From: a virus
Direction: 5' to 3' (one strand)
IMG/VR virus record: IMGVR_UViG_3300000115_000141
Location: 1-27,629 of that record
DNA length: 27,629 nt
The position numbers were made by a program, and so were the translations under genes. Positions 7,821 through 13,929 of this stretch are shown here, piece after piece. Below the pieces are notes generated by a model that was not told the DNA's origin, did no database searches, and saw nothing but the letters and a program-made list of their open reading frames with translations. How positions within the stretch are numbered: the first letter of the stretch is position 1; each line of letters opens with the position of its first letter.

Positions 7821-8054
7821 ATGACCGAAAACGCAATGCCAAAGCAGAAGCCAAAAGCACCGCCACGTAGTTCTGTCAATTCAGAGACCGGGGCGACTCG
7901 TGGCTTTGAAGAAATTAAAATTTATTCTGTTGATGAAGAAACGGGGGCAACTCGCGGTCCGTCCGGAACGGACAACTTCACCAGCGGGAAGCAGCCTGTG
8001 AATAAAGCATCGGGTGGTCGCCTCGGCTATCGCTCCGCCCGTCAACCCAAATAG
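7821..8054 (+). CDS. small basic hypothetical protein with two ETGATRG motifs
   Basis: 77 aa, starting at the ATG at 7821 after AAGGA. It is polar and Lys/Arg/Gly/Ser-rich with no membrane segment, and looks disordered. The motif ETGATRG occurs twice (residues 22-28 and 40-46, period 18), and the C-terminus is basic (GGRLGYRSARQPK). I do not recognise the family. It lies between the 492-aa gene and another small gene, in a run of three short proteins before the co-chaperonin. Confidence 0.65.
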   Translation: MTENAMPKQKPKAPPRSSVNSETGATRGFEEIKIYSVDEETGATRGPSGTDNFTSGKQPVNKASGGRLGYRSARQPK

Positions 8055-8063
8055 GAGGCCATC

Positions 8064-8213
8064 ATGGCTAAGATTAAAACATCTAAAACATTTGGCAACA
8101 CTGCCAAGATTCCTCAGTCAGACTTTAGCGTCCGGGCTGATCTTGAGGTTCTTCGTATGTCCCCAAAATCTGCTTATCAGATTAAAAAAGGTAAGTCCAA
8201 TCGGTCTAAGTAG
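8064..8213 (+). CDS. 49-aa basic hypothetical protein
   Basis: The ORF starts at the ATG at 8064 with a strong AGGAGG (8053-8058) five bases upstream. It encodes 49 residues beginning MAKIKTSKTFGNTAKIPQSD and ending KKGKSNRSK: soluble, Lys/Ser-rich, no Cys. The good ribosome binding site and tight fit between neighbours support a real gene. Function is unknown. Confidence 0.6.
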   Translation: MAKIKTSKTFGNTAKIPQSDFSVRADLEVLRMSPKSAYQIKKGKSNRSK

Positions 8214-8248
8214 GCCGTCCCCCGTCTTCCCCACGTAACGGAGAACCA

Positions 8249-8437
8249 ATGTATTACGAAGACATAAAGAAACAAATAAAATCTCAGATTATTGAGTACG
8301 AGAAACTCCTTGGATCAGGAGCACCAGAAGACTATTCTTCCTATCGTCAATACGTTGGCACCATCTCAGGATTGAAGTGGTGTCAGGATTTGGTCGCACA
8401 AATCCAGAAACGTACAGCGGAAGGAGATGACGACTAA
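8249..8437 (+). CDS. 62-aa hypothetical protein
   Basis: The ATG at 8249 follows CGGAGAACC. The product is a short, mainly helical protein: MYYEDIKKQIKSQIIEYEKL, then a small loop (GSGAPEDYSSY), then a second helix (TISGLKWCQDLVAQIQKR) and an acidic end. It looks like a helical hairpin, a shape found in many small phage assembly or inhibitor proteins. Its stop overlaps the next start (TAATG), so it is probably translated together with the co-chaperonin. No function is assigned. Confidence 0.7.
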   Translation: MYYEDIKKQIKSQIIEYEKLLGSGAPEDYSSYRQYVGTISGLKWCQDLVAQIQKRTAEGDDD

Positions 8438-8856
8438 TGGTAATGGAACCAAAGATGGCAGGAGCCATCAGTAATGCCGACTGGGCACAGGACGATAAAG
8501 TGGCGGACCCGTCCCCGCTCCCGGTAATTCCGGGCTACCGTATCTTGATCAGACCTCTTCAGGTTCAGAACAAGACAAAAGGCTCGATACTACTCCCTGA
8601 CAGTTTTCAAGATGACATCAACTACCTGACCACGGTAGGTCGTGTTGTTGCTGTCGGCGATCTTGCATACGAAGACAGTGAAAAGTTTTCAAAAGGACCG
8701 TGGTGCAAGGTCGGAGATTTTGTCTGTTACGGCAAGATGACCGGGAACAAACTTCGGTACAAGGGCGTAAACTTTATCCTGCTCTATGATGATCAGGTAA
8801 TCATGAAAATTGAAGACCCGTCGGATGTTGATCCGATGTTTAATATCGCCTCATAA
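8437..8856 (+). CDS. GroES-like co-chaperonin
   Basis: 139 aa, longer than bacterial GroES (about 97) because of an N-terminal extension of ~30 residues. The Cpn10 fold is readable: GYRILIRPL (33-41) is the first strand; NKTKGSILLPDS (45-56) is the mobile loop that docks on GroEL, with ILL at the place of the usual hydrophobic tripeptide; VGRVVAVG (67-74) is the next strand; then VGDFVCYGK (92-100) and YKGVNFILLYDDQVIMKIED. It would cap the host GroEL chamber to help fold the coat protein, as gp31 does for T4. It sits directly before the scaffold and coat genes, which supports that role. Start at 8437 overlaps the previous stop; ATG 8443 is an alternative. Confidence 0.8.
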   Translation: MVMEPKMAGAISNADWAQDDKVADPSPLPVIPGYRILIRPLQVQNKTKGSILLPDSFQDDINYLTTVGRVVAVGDLAYEDSEKFSKGPWCKVGDFVCYGKMTGNKLRYKGVNFILLYDDQVIMKIEDPSDVDPMFNIAS

Positions 8857-8877
8857 GCGTAACCTATGGAGACAGCA

Positions 8878-9873
8878 ATGGCTGATGATGATTGGAACGA
8901 AGTTGATACTACGGCAGTATCAACAGACGAAGACAAAGTAGAGTACGAGCTTGAAGAAGAGCCTGTCAAAGAAGAAAAACTAGAAGTTGAGAAAGACACT
9001 GAAGAAGTTATCGAGGTAGACGAAGACGCCCCCGATCCTGATCCGGTAGAAACTGCCCCGGAACTAAACGGTGTTGAGACAGACGGGGCGCAGAAACGCA
9101 TCCGTCAGCTTGTCCGGCAACGTAAGGAACGTGAAGAGCAGATCATCGCACAACAGATGCAGGTCGCTGCCCTTGAGGAAAAACTTCACCAGACAGAGCA
9201 GAAGAACGCCCAAGTCTTCAAGAAAAACTATGACGTGACTGAACGTCAGCTTCAGGAAAAGACCGAGATGGCGCGTCAGGCTTATCTCCGGGCGTACGAT
9301 GATGGCGATAAAGAAGCCATGTTAGCTTCTCAGGAAGCCATGATGGATGCCCGTCAGAACATAAGTCTTGTCAAGCAGGGTCGTCAGGATGTTGAAAAAT
9401 ATTCTGAAGAACTTGTAAAACACGCCGAGACGGCTAATAATCAACAGGTAGCCCAGCAGCAACAGGCGTACGACCCGAAAGCTGTTGAATGGGCAGAGAG
9501 TAATACATGGTTCGGGCAGGATCAGGTAGCCACAGCCGCAGCACTGGCGATTGACGCAACGCTGAAGAATGAAGGTTACGATCCGACGGACGATAATTTT
9601 TATAGAGAAGTTGACAAGCGTTTACGCTCAGAACTTCCTAACAAGTTCGGGGCTGCTCCTGCCCCGGCAACACAGGAGCAAGTGGTTGGGGGACAGTCGC
9701 GTAAGTCGCCCGATTCTGTAGGTAAGAAAGGTAATCGGAAGGTTAAGTTGACCAAGTCTGATATTGATCTTGCAACTAAATGGAATATACCACTTGAACG
9801 CTACGCCAAAGAAAAGGCAAAAGCAGACAAAGCAACAGAGACGGGCGATTATACGTCCATCAATGTTGGTTAA
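8878..9873 (+). CDS. candidate capsid scaffolding protein
   Basis: 331 aa from the ATG at 8878, which has TGGAGA six bases upstream; an in-frame ATG at 8866 would add only four residues and lies within that ribosome binding site. The first ~70 residues are extremely acidic (Glu/Asp). They are followed by a long charged coiled coil (about residues 75-200, e.g. QKRIRQLVRQRKEREEQIIA) and a basic C-terminus (GKKGNRKVKLTKSDIDLATK). Acidic N-terminus, coiled coil and basic coat-binding tail are the usual plan of scaffolding proteins such as P22 gp8. Position two genes before the major capsid protein agrees. No protease is nearby, so the scaffold may leave intact as in P22. Confidence 0.7.
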   Translation: MADDDWNEVDTTAVSTDEDKVEYELEEEPVKEEKLEVEKDTEEVIEVDEDAPDPDPVETAPELNGVETDGAQKRIRQLVRQRKEREEQIIAQQMQVAALEEKLHQTEQKNAQVFKKNYDVTERQLQEKTEMARQAYLRAYDDGDKEAMLASQEAMMDARQNISLVKQGRQDVEKYSEELVKHAETANNQQVAQQQQAYDPKAVEWAESNTWFGQDQVATAAALAIDATLKNEGYDPTDDNFYREVDKRLRSELPNKFGAAPAPATQEQVVGGQSRKSPDSVGKKGNRKVKLTKSDIDLATKWNIPLERYAKEKAKADKATETGDYTSINVG

Positions 9874-9889
9874 CGCGGAGGACGAAAAC

Positions 9890-10363
9890 ATGAGTGAAGC
9901 ACGTAAAAGCCGAGTAGAGGAAGAGCGTTTCGACGAAGAGTTCACAGAGCCAAACTGGTTGTCAATCCCCGATTCTGTAGTTGATCGGTTCAAAGATGAA
10001 GGTATGGTCCTCCGATGGATCAGGATCACGATCAATGGACAAGATGATTACAAGAACGTAGGCGACCGGCAAAATGATGGCTGGACTTTTGTCGAACCAA
10101 ACGATGTTCCCGAAATGATGGTAAATTCTCGTATCGTGGACGAGGGACGATTTGAGGGTTGTGTTGTTCGTGGTGACGTAGCACTTGCGAAGGCTTCTGC
10201 AAAACGTATGCAGAGCCGACAAGAGTACTATCAGAACCGTTCTCGAACAATGATGGATAATGTTAATGCCCAGTTGATGAATCAATCAAACTCGGCAATG
10301 CCTATTCATAACAATTCTAAGTCGAGTGTAACTAGAGGAAGGACGCCTTCCTTTAATGATTAA
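9890..10363 (+). CDS. conserved phage virion/assembly protein, function unknown
   Basis: 157 aa starting at the ATG at 9890, preceded by GCGGAGGA. The open frame extends upstream, but that part overlaps the scaffold gene and does not read like protein. Features: acidic N-terminus, IPDSVVDRFKDEGMVLRWIR (about 27-46), DDYKNVGDR, GWTFV, and VRGDVALAK near the middle. The tail is Asn/Ser/Gln-rich and probably disordered. This set of short motifs is familiar from proteins lying between scaffold and coat genes in podovirus-like phages. A structural or assembly role is likely but unproven. Confidence 0.75.
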   Translation: MSEARKSRVEEERFDEEFTEPNWLSIPDSVVDRFKDEGMVLRWIRITINGQDDYKNVGDRQNDGWTFVEPNDVPEMMVNSRIVDEGRFEGCVVRGDVALAKASAKRMQSRQEYYQNRSRTMMDNVNAQLMNQSNSAMPIHNNSKSSVTRGRTPSFND

Positions 10364-10374
10364 GGAGTATCATT

Positions 10375-10953
10375 ATGTCTGGCTTGTCAAAAGCACTTAA
10401 TGGCTTCGTCCCTTCGCGTCGTCGTGGTTCGGGTGCTAACAGCACCGGCTCCAGTCGTTATCGGGTTGCAAACAGCTTTGGTAGCAACATCTTTTACGGC
10501 GATCTTGTGAAATTGGACGGTGGCTTTATTGAAGTTATCACCACAACCACGGACTATTCCACCGGGGTATTTCAGGGTTGTGAATATATTGATCCAGTCT
10601 CGAAGCAGCCCACCTTCTCGAATTATTATCCGAGCGGTGTTTCTTCGGCGGTTGGAAATGTTACGGCATTCGTTGTTGACGATCCTGCCGCAACATACAT
10701 TGTTCAGGCCGACGCCTCGGTATCCGTTGGCGACGTTAACCTGAACTTTGACGTAACTCTTGGGGCGGGTTCCTCCTTTACCGGTGTTTCCGGTTTTGGT
10801 ATCATAGCCACTTCCCGAGTTGAAACAACTGCAATGGTCCGTGTCCTTGACATTTATGGTGAGCCGGGCAATAACTTTAGTGATGCAAATCCTAAAGTTG
10901 AGGTTCGTCTCGTCCAGCATGTTGACGCTGACGTATCTTCGCACGACGCATAG
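10375..10953 (+). CDS. putative capsid accessory (decoration-like) protein
   Basis: 192 aa; AAGGAG lies directly upstream of the ATG at 10375. The protein is mostly beta-strand with many Ser/Gly/Val/Thr residues. After a basic, Ser/Gly-rich N-terminus (FVPSRRRGSGANSTGSSRYR) comes a predicted beta-rich domain (FGSNIFYGDLVKLDGGFIEV, later TGVFQGCEYIDP). Its place directly before the major capsid gene, in a strongly translated stretch, fits a head decoration or minor head protein. I cannot assign a named family. Confidence 0.65.
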   Translation: MSGLSKALNGFVPSRRRGSGANSTGSSRYRVANSFGSNIFYGDLVKLDGGFIEVITTTTDYSTGVFQGCEYIDPVSKQPTFSNYYPSGVSSAVGNVTAFVVDDPAATYIVQADASVSVGDVNLNFDVTLGAGSSFTGVSGFGIIATSRVETTAMVRVLDIYGEPGNNFSDANPKVEVRLVQHVDADVSSHDA

Positions 10954-10967
10954 GGGAGTAATTAACA

Positions 10968-11882
10968 ATGGCTATTAACCGCAGTAATATTGCAAAGGAA
11001 CTGCTCCCCGGTCTTAACGCCGTCTTCGGTGTTGAGTACGGTGATGTAAACGACGAGCAGCTTCCTCTTTATGATGTCGAGAACTCTGATCGTTCTTTTG
11101 AAGAGGAAGTTCTCTTCACCGGGTTCGGTTCGGCCCCGACTAAAACAGAAGGCTCGGCGGTCCAGTTCGACACCGCGCAGGAATCGTACACCTCACGTTA
11201 CAACCACGAGACTGTCGCCCTTGCATTTTCCGTCACGGAAGAAGCAATGGAAGACAATCTTTACGACACCTTCTCGAAGGTTCGTTCCCGTGGTCTGGCC
11301 CGTGCGATGGCGAATACCAAGCAGGTCAAAGCTGCTGATATCTTCAACAATGGTTTTGCCGCTGGTGACTTTGCCATCGGTGACGGTCAGGCGTTCTTCA
11401 GCGCCTCGCATCCGACCATTGCTGCTGGTACACAGTCTAACCTTGCCGCCGCTGCTGATCTTTCAGAAGCAGCTATGGAGACTATTCTTACGAACATCCA
11501 GCTTATCGAGGATGATCGTGGTATTCTGATCGGGGCCGGGGCCAAGTCGCTCCATATCCCCCCGGCACTTCAGTTTACCGCCGAGAAGATTCTTATGTCT
11601 CCGGGTACAACGACTGGTGCATTCGCAAAGAATGACATCAATGCCATCCGTTCGATGGGTGCTGTACCGGGTGGTTATTTCGTGAACCGTCGTTTCACGG
11701 ATGTTAACGGCTACTTTGTCAAGACTGATGTTCCGAACGGTGCGAAGATGTTCGTCCGTACGCCGCTTCAGACGAAGATGGAAGAAGACTTCGACACTGG
11801 TAACCTGCGATTCAAGGCTCGGGAGCGTTACAGCTTCGGCGTCTCTGATTGGCGTGGTTACTTTGGTTCTCAGGGTGCGTAG
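10968..11882 (+). CDS. major capsid protein (HK97 fold, Mu gpT-like family)
   Basis: 304 aa with a good GGGGAG upstream of the ATG at 10968. The N-terminal arm (INRSNIAKELLPGLNAVFG) is followed by an acidic segment, the strand/helix region HETVALAFSVTEEAMEDNLY, and SRGLARAMANTKQVKAADIF, the spine helix with a conserved pattern in Mu gpT-type coat proteins. GQAFFSASHPT and LHIPPALQFTAEKIL match the P-domain/A-domain pattern of that family. The C-terminus ends in RFKARERYSFGVSDWRGYFG, typical of HK97-fold coats. It is the last gene before a strong terminator, consistent with high expression. No N-terminal delta domain or protease site is seen, matching the separate scaffold gene. Confidence 0.88.
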   Translation: MAINRSNIAKELLPGLNAVFGVEYGDVNDEQLPLYDVENSDRSFEEEVLFTGFGSAPTKTEGSAVQFDTAQESYTSRYNHETVALAFSVTEEAMEDNLYDTFSKVRSRGLARAMANTKQVKAADIFNNGFAAGDFAIGDGQAFFSASHPTIAAGTQSNLAAAADLSEAAMETILTNIQLIEDDRGILIGAGAKSLHIPPALQFTAEKILMSPGTTTGAFAKNDINAIRSMGAVPGGYFVNRRFTDVNGYFVKTDVPNGAKMFVRTPLQTKMEEDFDTGNLRFKARERYSFGVSDWRGYFGSQGA

Positions 11883-11921
11883 TACACGTCCTTGTTAAGC
11901 CAATTTTGGTGTGTGATAATC

Positions 11922-11950
11922 GGGGGGCTGGGAGACTGGCCCCCCTTTTT
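11922..11950 (+). terminator. intrinsic terminator after the major capsid gene
   Basis: GGGGGGC (11922-11928) pairs perfectly with GCCCCCC (11939-11945) around a 10-base loop and is followed directly by five Ts (11946-11950). This is a textbook Rho-independent terminator 40 bases after the coat gene stop. It would set a boundary between the capsid genes and the accessory/tail genes; partial read-through is likely because I see no strong promoter right after it. Confidence 0.9.
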
Positions 11951-11954
11951 ATAA

Positions 11955-11967
11955 GACCTGTCAGGTC
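11955..11967. promoter_or_regulatory. 13-bp perfect palindrome between terminator and next gene
   Basis: GACCTG-T-CAGGTC is a perfect dyad lying 4 bases after the terminator T-run and immediately before the ribosome binding site (GGGAG, 11968-11972) of the next gene. In RNA it could form only a small 4-bp hairpin; on DNA it could be a protein-binding site. Role unknown. Confidence 0.4.
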
Positions 11968-11978
11968 GGGAGAATTAA

Positions 11979-12278
11979 ATGTCAACAAATATCAATTATG
12001 CTTATGCAGCAGCAACTGCCACGGGGGATGCTGCCGGTCTTACAAAACCCATGTTAAAAGTACAGAATGATGTGTCGTTGTCTGACACACGTATTCAGGG
12101 AGTCCATGCTACTGGTGTCGGTGTTTTTACTATTTCAGACGAAAACGCCACAAAGATTAAATTTAATAGCGTAGCAGACGCCGAGATTTATATTGCTGAT
12201 TCTGGGGTACGTTTTGACGGTGCAGTTACAGTAGTCATGCCAACCACCGCCTCTACCGTTGCTGTCCAGTACGGCTGA
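11979..12278 (+). CDS. small beta-rich protein, possible virion accessory
   Basis: 99 aa; CGGGAG precedes the ATG at 11979 at good spacing. The sequence is Ala/Thr/Val-rich with no charged clusters: MSTNINYAYAAATATGDAAG, then alternating strands (GVGVFTISDENATKIKFNSV) and a hydrophobic end (AVTVVMPTTASTVAVQYG). It has no signal peptide, membrane helix or Cys. The all-beta appearance and location after the coat gene suggest a decoration or fibre-associated protein, but I do not recognise the family. Its stop overlaps the next start (TGATG). Confidence 0.6.
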   Translation: MSTNINYAYAAATATGDAAGLTKPMLKVQNDVSLSDTRIQGVHATGVGVFTISDENATKIKFNSVADAEIYIADSGVRFDGAVTVVMPTTASTVAVQYG

Positions 12279-12553
12279 TGGCTATTGATTATCGTGGCGA
12301 GAAGTTCTCCGGATACAATAAACCGAAGCGGACTCGCGGCCACCCAAAAAAATCTCATGCTGTTCTTGCCAAGGATGGGGACAAGGTAAAACTTATCCGG
12401 TTCGGACAGCAAGGTGTCAGCGGCTCACCTAGAAAAACAGGCGAGTCTGACTCGTCTCGTAATCGTCGAAAGTCTTTCAAGGCCCGTCATGCCAAGAATA
12501 TTAAAAGAGGCAAGATGTCCGCAGCCTACTGGGCAGATAAGGTTAAATGGTAA
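12278..12553 (+). CDS. small basic conserved phage protein (RFG / SFKARHA / YWADKVKW motifs)
   Basis: 91 aa, very basic. The order VKLIRFGQQGVSGS, then RRKSFKARHAKNI, then AAYWADKVKW at the C-terminus is a pattern I know from many short phage proteins of unknown function ('RFG..., SFRARH..., YW..K.W'). No ribosome binding site is visible; the start lies on the previous stop (TGATG), so translation is probably coupled. Nucleic-acid or coat binding is possible from the charge, but the role is unknown. Confidence 0.7.
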   Translation: MAIDYRGEKFSGYNKPKRTRGHPKKSHAVLAKDGDKVKLIRFGQQGVSGSPRKTGESDSSRNRRKSFKARHAKNIKRGKMSAAYWADKVKW

Positions 12554-12557
12554 ACCC

Positions 12558-12785
12558 ATGGATAGTATCAATCTTCCTATTGCCACCGTTGTTATCATTC
12601 TCATCCAACTCGGGGGTGGTATATGGTTTGGATCAAACATATCATCTCGCGTCTCCGCAGTTGAAAATAGACTTGAATCTTCAGAAATTTTGCCTGTCGG
12701 ATCAGCGGGTAAAATTTCGGAGATGTCTGACCGACTCGCCCGTATTGAGACTAAGCTGGAGCTTCTGATGGAATTTAATAAATGA
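12558..12785 (+). CDS. small membrane protein with coiled-coil tail (possible lysis accessory)
   Basis: 75 aa from the ATG at 12558. Residues ~5-27 (LPIATVVIILIQLGGGIWFG is the core) form one membrane segment; the rest is a polar heptad-like helix (SRVSAVENRLES and MSDRLARIETKLELLMEF). This is the layout of small phage holin-like, spanin-like or antiholin proteins. Its stop overlaps the start of a multi-span membrane protein (ATGA), so the two are probably translated together and may act together. There is no lipobox Cys, so a lipoprotein spanin is unlikely. Confidence 0.65.
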   Translation: MDSINLPIATVVIILIQLGGGIWFGSNISSRVSAVENRLESSEILPVGSAGKISEMSDRLARIETKLELLMEFNK

Positions 12786-13120
12786 GAAAGTATCTGAATA
12801 AATTTTCAGAGACTTTTACACAGGCGTTTGTATCGTGTGCCACCATGATGGTTCAGGGTGATTTTCTGGCCCTGACCACCAAACATGCTTATGCGGCGTC
12901 TAAGACAGCGGGACTTACAGGGGGTGCGTCTGTTATTTTAATTTTATGTATGGGACGTATCCCAAATCCGCTGGTTCTGGCATGGGCTGTCGGCGTCTTA
13001 ACAACTGTGGCAGACCTGATTGTCCACCCTTCGCATTTTGGTAGTTCGATCACTGAAGCTGCGGCAACGGGTTTAATGGCCGCTATTCTGTCATACGCAA
13101 CAACAAAAATTATACGATGA
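12782..13120 (+). CDS. putative holin (multi-span membrane protein)
   Basis: 112 aa. An amphipathic N-terminus (RKYLNKFSETFTQAF) leads to hydrophobic segments at about residues 17-27, 42-60 (GLTGGASVILILCMG), 64-82 (LVLAWAVGVLTTVADLIV) and 90-108. The FTQAFVSCATMMVQGDFLAL region resembles phage proteins often annotated as holins. A holin forms lesions in the inner membrane to time lysis. The pairing with the upstream single-span protein fits, but no endolysin is in the window, so the call rests on topology and resemblance. Confidence 0.6.
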   Translation: MRKYLNKFSETFTQAFVSCATMMVQGDFLALTTKHAYAASKTAGLTGGASVILILCMGRIPNPLVLAWAVGVLTTVADLIVHPSHFGSSITEAAATGLMAAILSYATTKIIR

Positions 13121-13380
13121 CAATTCGCAGATCAAACATTTCGGCACAGGTTACCAGAGGAAAATCCAGAATGGCAAAGCCTGTTAAGTTAAAAACTGGC
13201 GGCAAACCAAAATCAAAGGTGAATGAAGCTGGGAACTATACCAAACCATCGATGCGTAAAAACTTATTTAACAAAATCAAAGCCGGTGGTAAAGGCGGTA
13301 AACCGGGCCAGTGGTCGGCACGGAAAGCACAGATGTTGGCAAAAGAATACAAATCTAAAGGTGGGGGCTATCGAGACTGA
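13117..13380 (+). CDS. small basic protein with GGKPGQWSARKAQ motif
   Basis: 87 aa, overlapping the previous gene by ATGA. An internal ATG (M19) offers a shorter 69-aa form and is preceded by AGAGGAAAATCCAGA, so the true start may be there. The C-terminal half has NYTKPSMRKNLFNKIKAGGK followed by GGKPGQWSARKAQMLAKEYK and GGGY. This 'GGKPGQWSARKAQ...YK..GGGY' signature is common in small phage and environmental virus proteins (I believe the DUF5872 type, from memory). Strong positive charge suggests nucleic-acid or capsid interaction. Function unknown. Confidence 0.75.
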   Translation: MTIRRSNISAQVTRGKSRMAKPVKLKTGGKPKSKVNEAGNYTKPSMRKNLFNKIKAGGKGGKPGQWSARKAQMLAKEYKSKGGGYRD

Positions 13381-13634
13381 TGGCCCTGAAGAAGTCACAG
13401 AAGTCGCTCAAGAAGTGGACCGGGCAGAAGTGGCGGACCAAGTCCGGAAAACCATCGACGCAAGGATCGAAGGCGACCGGGGAGCGTTATCTTCCGGAAA
13501 AGGCTATCAAAGCCCTGAGTTCAAAAGAGTACGCCGCAACCTCCAAGGCCAAACGGAAAGGGACAAAGCGCGGAAAGCAGCATGTCTCACAGCCCAAGAA
13601 GGTTGCAAAAAAAACAAAGAAATATAGAAAATGA
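13380..13634 (+). CDS. Lys-rich small conserved protein (SLKKWTxQKWRTKSGKP type)
   Basis: 84 aa with about 24 Lys and 5 Arg against only 3 Glu. The pattern LKKWTGQKWRTKSGKP, then GERYLPEKAIKALSSKEYAA, then RGKQHVSQPKKVAKKTKKY is one I recognise from short proteins in many large and environmental viruses; its role is not known. The start shares bases with the previous stop (TGATG), with a GGTGGGGG stretch upstream. The charge and length would suit a DNA-binding or DNA-compacting protein, which is inference. Confidence 0.7.
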   Translation: MALKKSQKSLKKWTGQKWRTKSGKPSTQGSKATGERYLPEKAIKALSSKEYAATSKAKRKGTKRGKQHVSQPKKVAKKTKKYRK

Positions 13635-13810
13635 CCTATGTTTTTATTATTGTAACGATGTATGCAGGTTTAATTCACGAAATCACAACCACTGGATTTC
13701 CTAGCGAAGAGACTTGTTACGAATACGCGGCAGGAGCGTTAACCGCATTTAACTCAGTTGGTCATAAAATTATTCAGGCCGACTGTCAGCTTATAGATAA
13801 AGGAGCATAA
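13631..13810 (+). CDS. 59-aa exported-looking protein with two cysteines
   Basis: The start overlaps the previous stop (ATGA). The N-terminus MTYVFIIVTMYAGLIHEITT is hydrophobic and could be a signal peptide or single anchor. It is followed by FPSEETCYEYAAGALTAF and an end with ADCQLIDKG. The Cys pair (C29, C52) in a 35-residue helical remainder fits a small disulphide-bonded periplasmic protein, a shape common among tiny phage proteins with 'F.S.E.C' patterns. Function unknown; an effect on the host envelope is possible. Confidence 0.6.
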   Translation: MTYVFIIVTMYAGLIHEITTTGFPSEETCYEYAAGALTAFNSVGHKIIQADCQLIDKGA

Positions 13811-13812
13811 CA

Positions 13813-13929
13813 ATGGCTATGAAACCCCGGATGAAGAAAAAGACTATGATGCGCGGCGGCGGTAAGGTAAAACCTCCTAAGAAAATGATGCGTGGAGGCA
13901 AGACTGGTGCAAGGAAGACCCGTAAGTGA
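13813..13929 (+). CDS. 38-aa highly basic microprotein
   Basis: The ATG at 13813 has AAAGGAG upstream (overlapping the end of the previous gene). The product contains about 11 Lys and 5 Arg and no acidic residue, and repeats an MMRGG core: TMMRGGGK and KMMRGGK (about residues 11-18 and 24-30). I recall similar 'MMRGGK' microproteins in marine phage genomes. Probably a nucleic-acid or virion-bound peptide. Its end overlaps the start of the next gene. Confidence 0.6.
   Translation: MAMKPRMKKKTMMRGGGKVKPPKKMMRGGKTGARKTRK

Noticed and set aside
9764-9889. N-terminal extension of the gene starting at 9890
   Set aside because: The extra 42 codons overlap the scaffold gene, read as unlikely Lys/Gln-rich sequence, and a strong GCGGAGGA site precedes the ATG at 9890.
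13607-13614. Run of eight A as a possible programmed frameshift site
   Set aside because: It encodes Ala-Lys-Lys-Thr in a Lys-rich protein that ends normally shortly afterwards, and the alternative frame gives no sensible extension.
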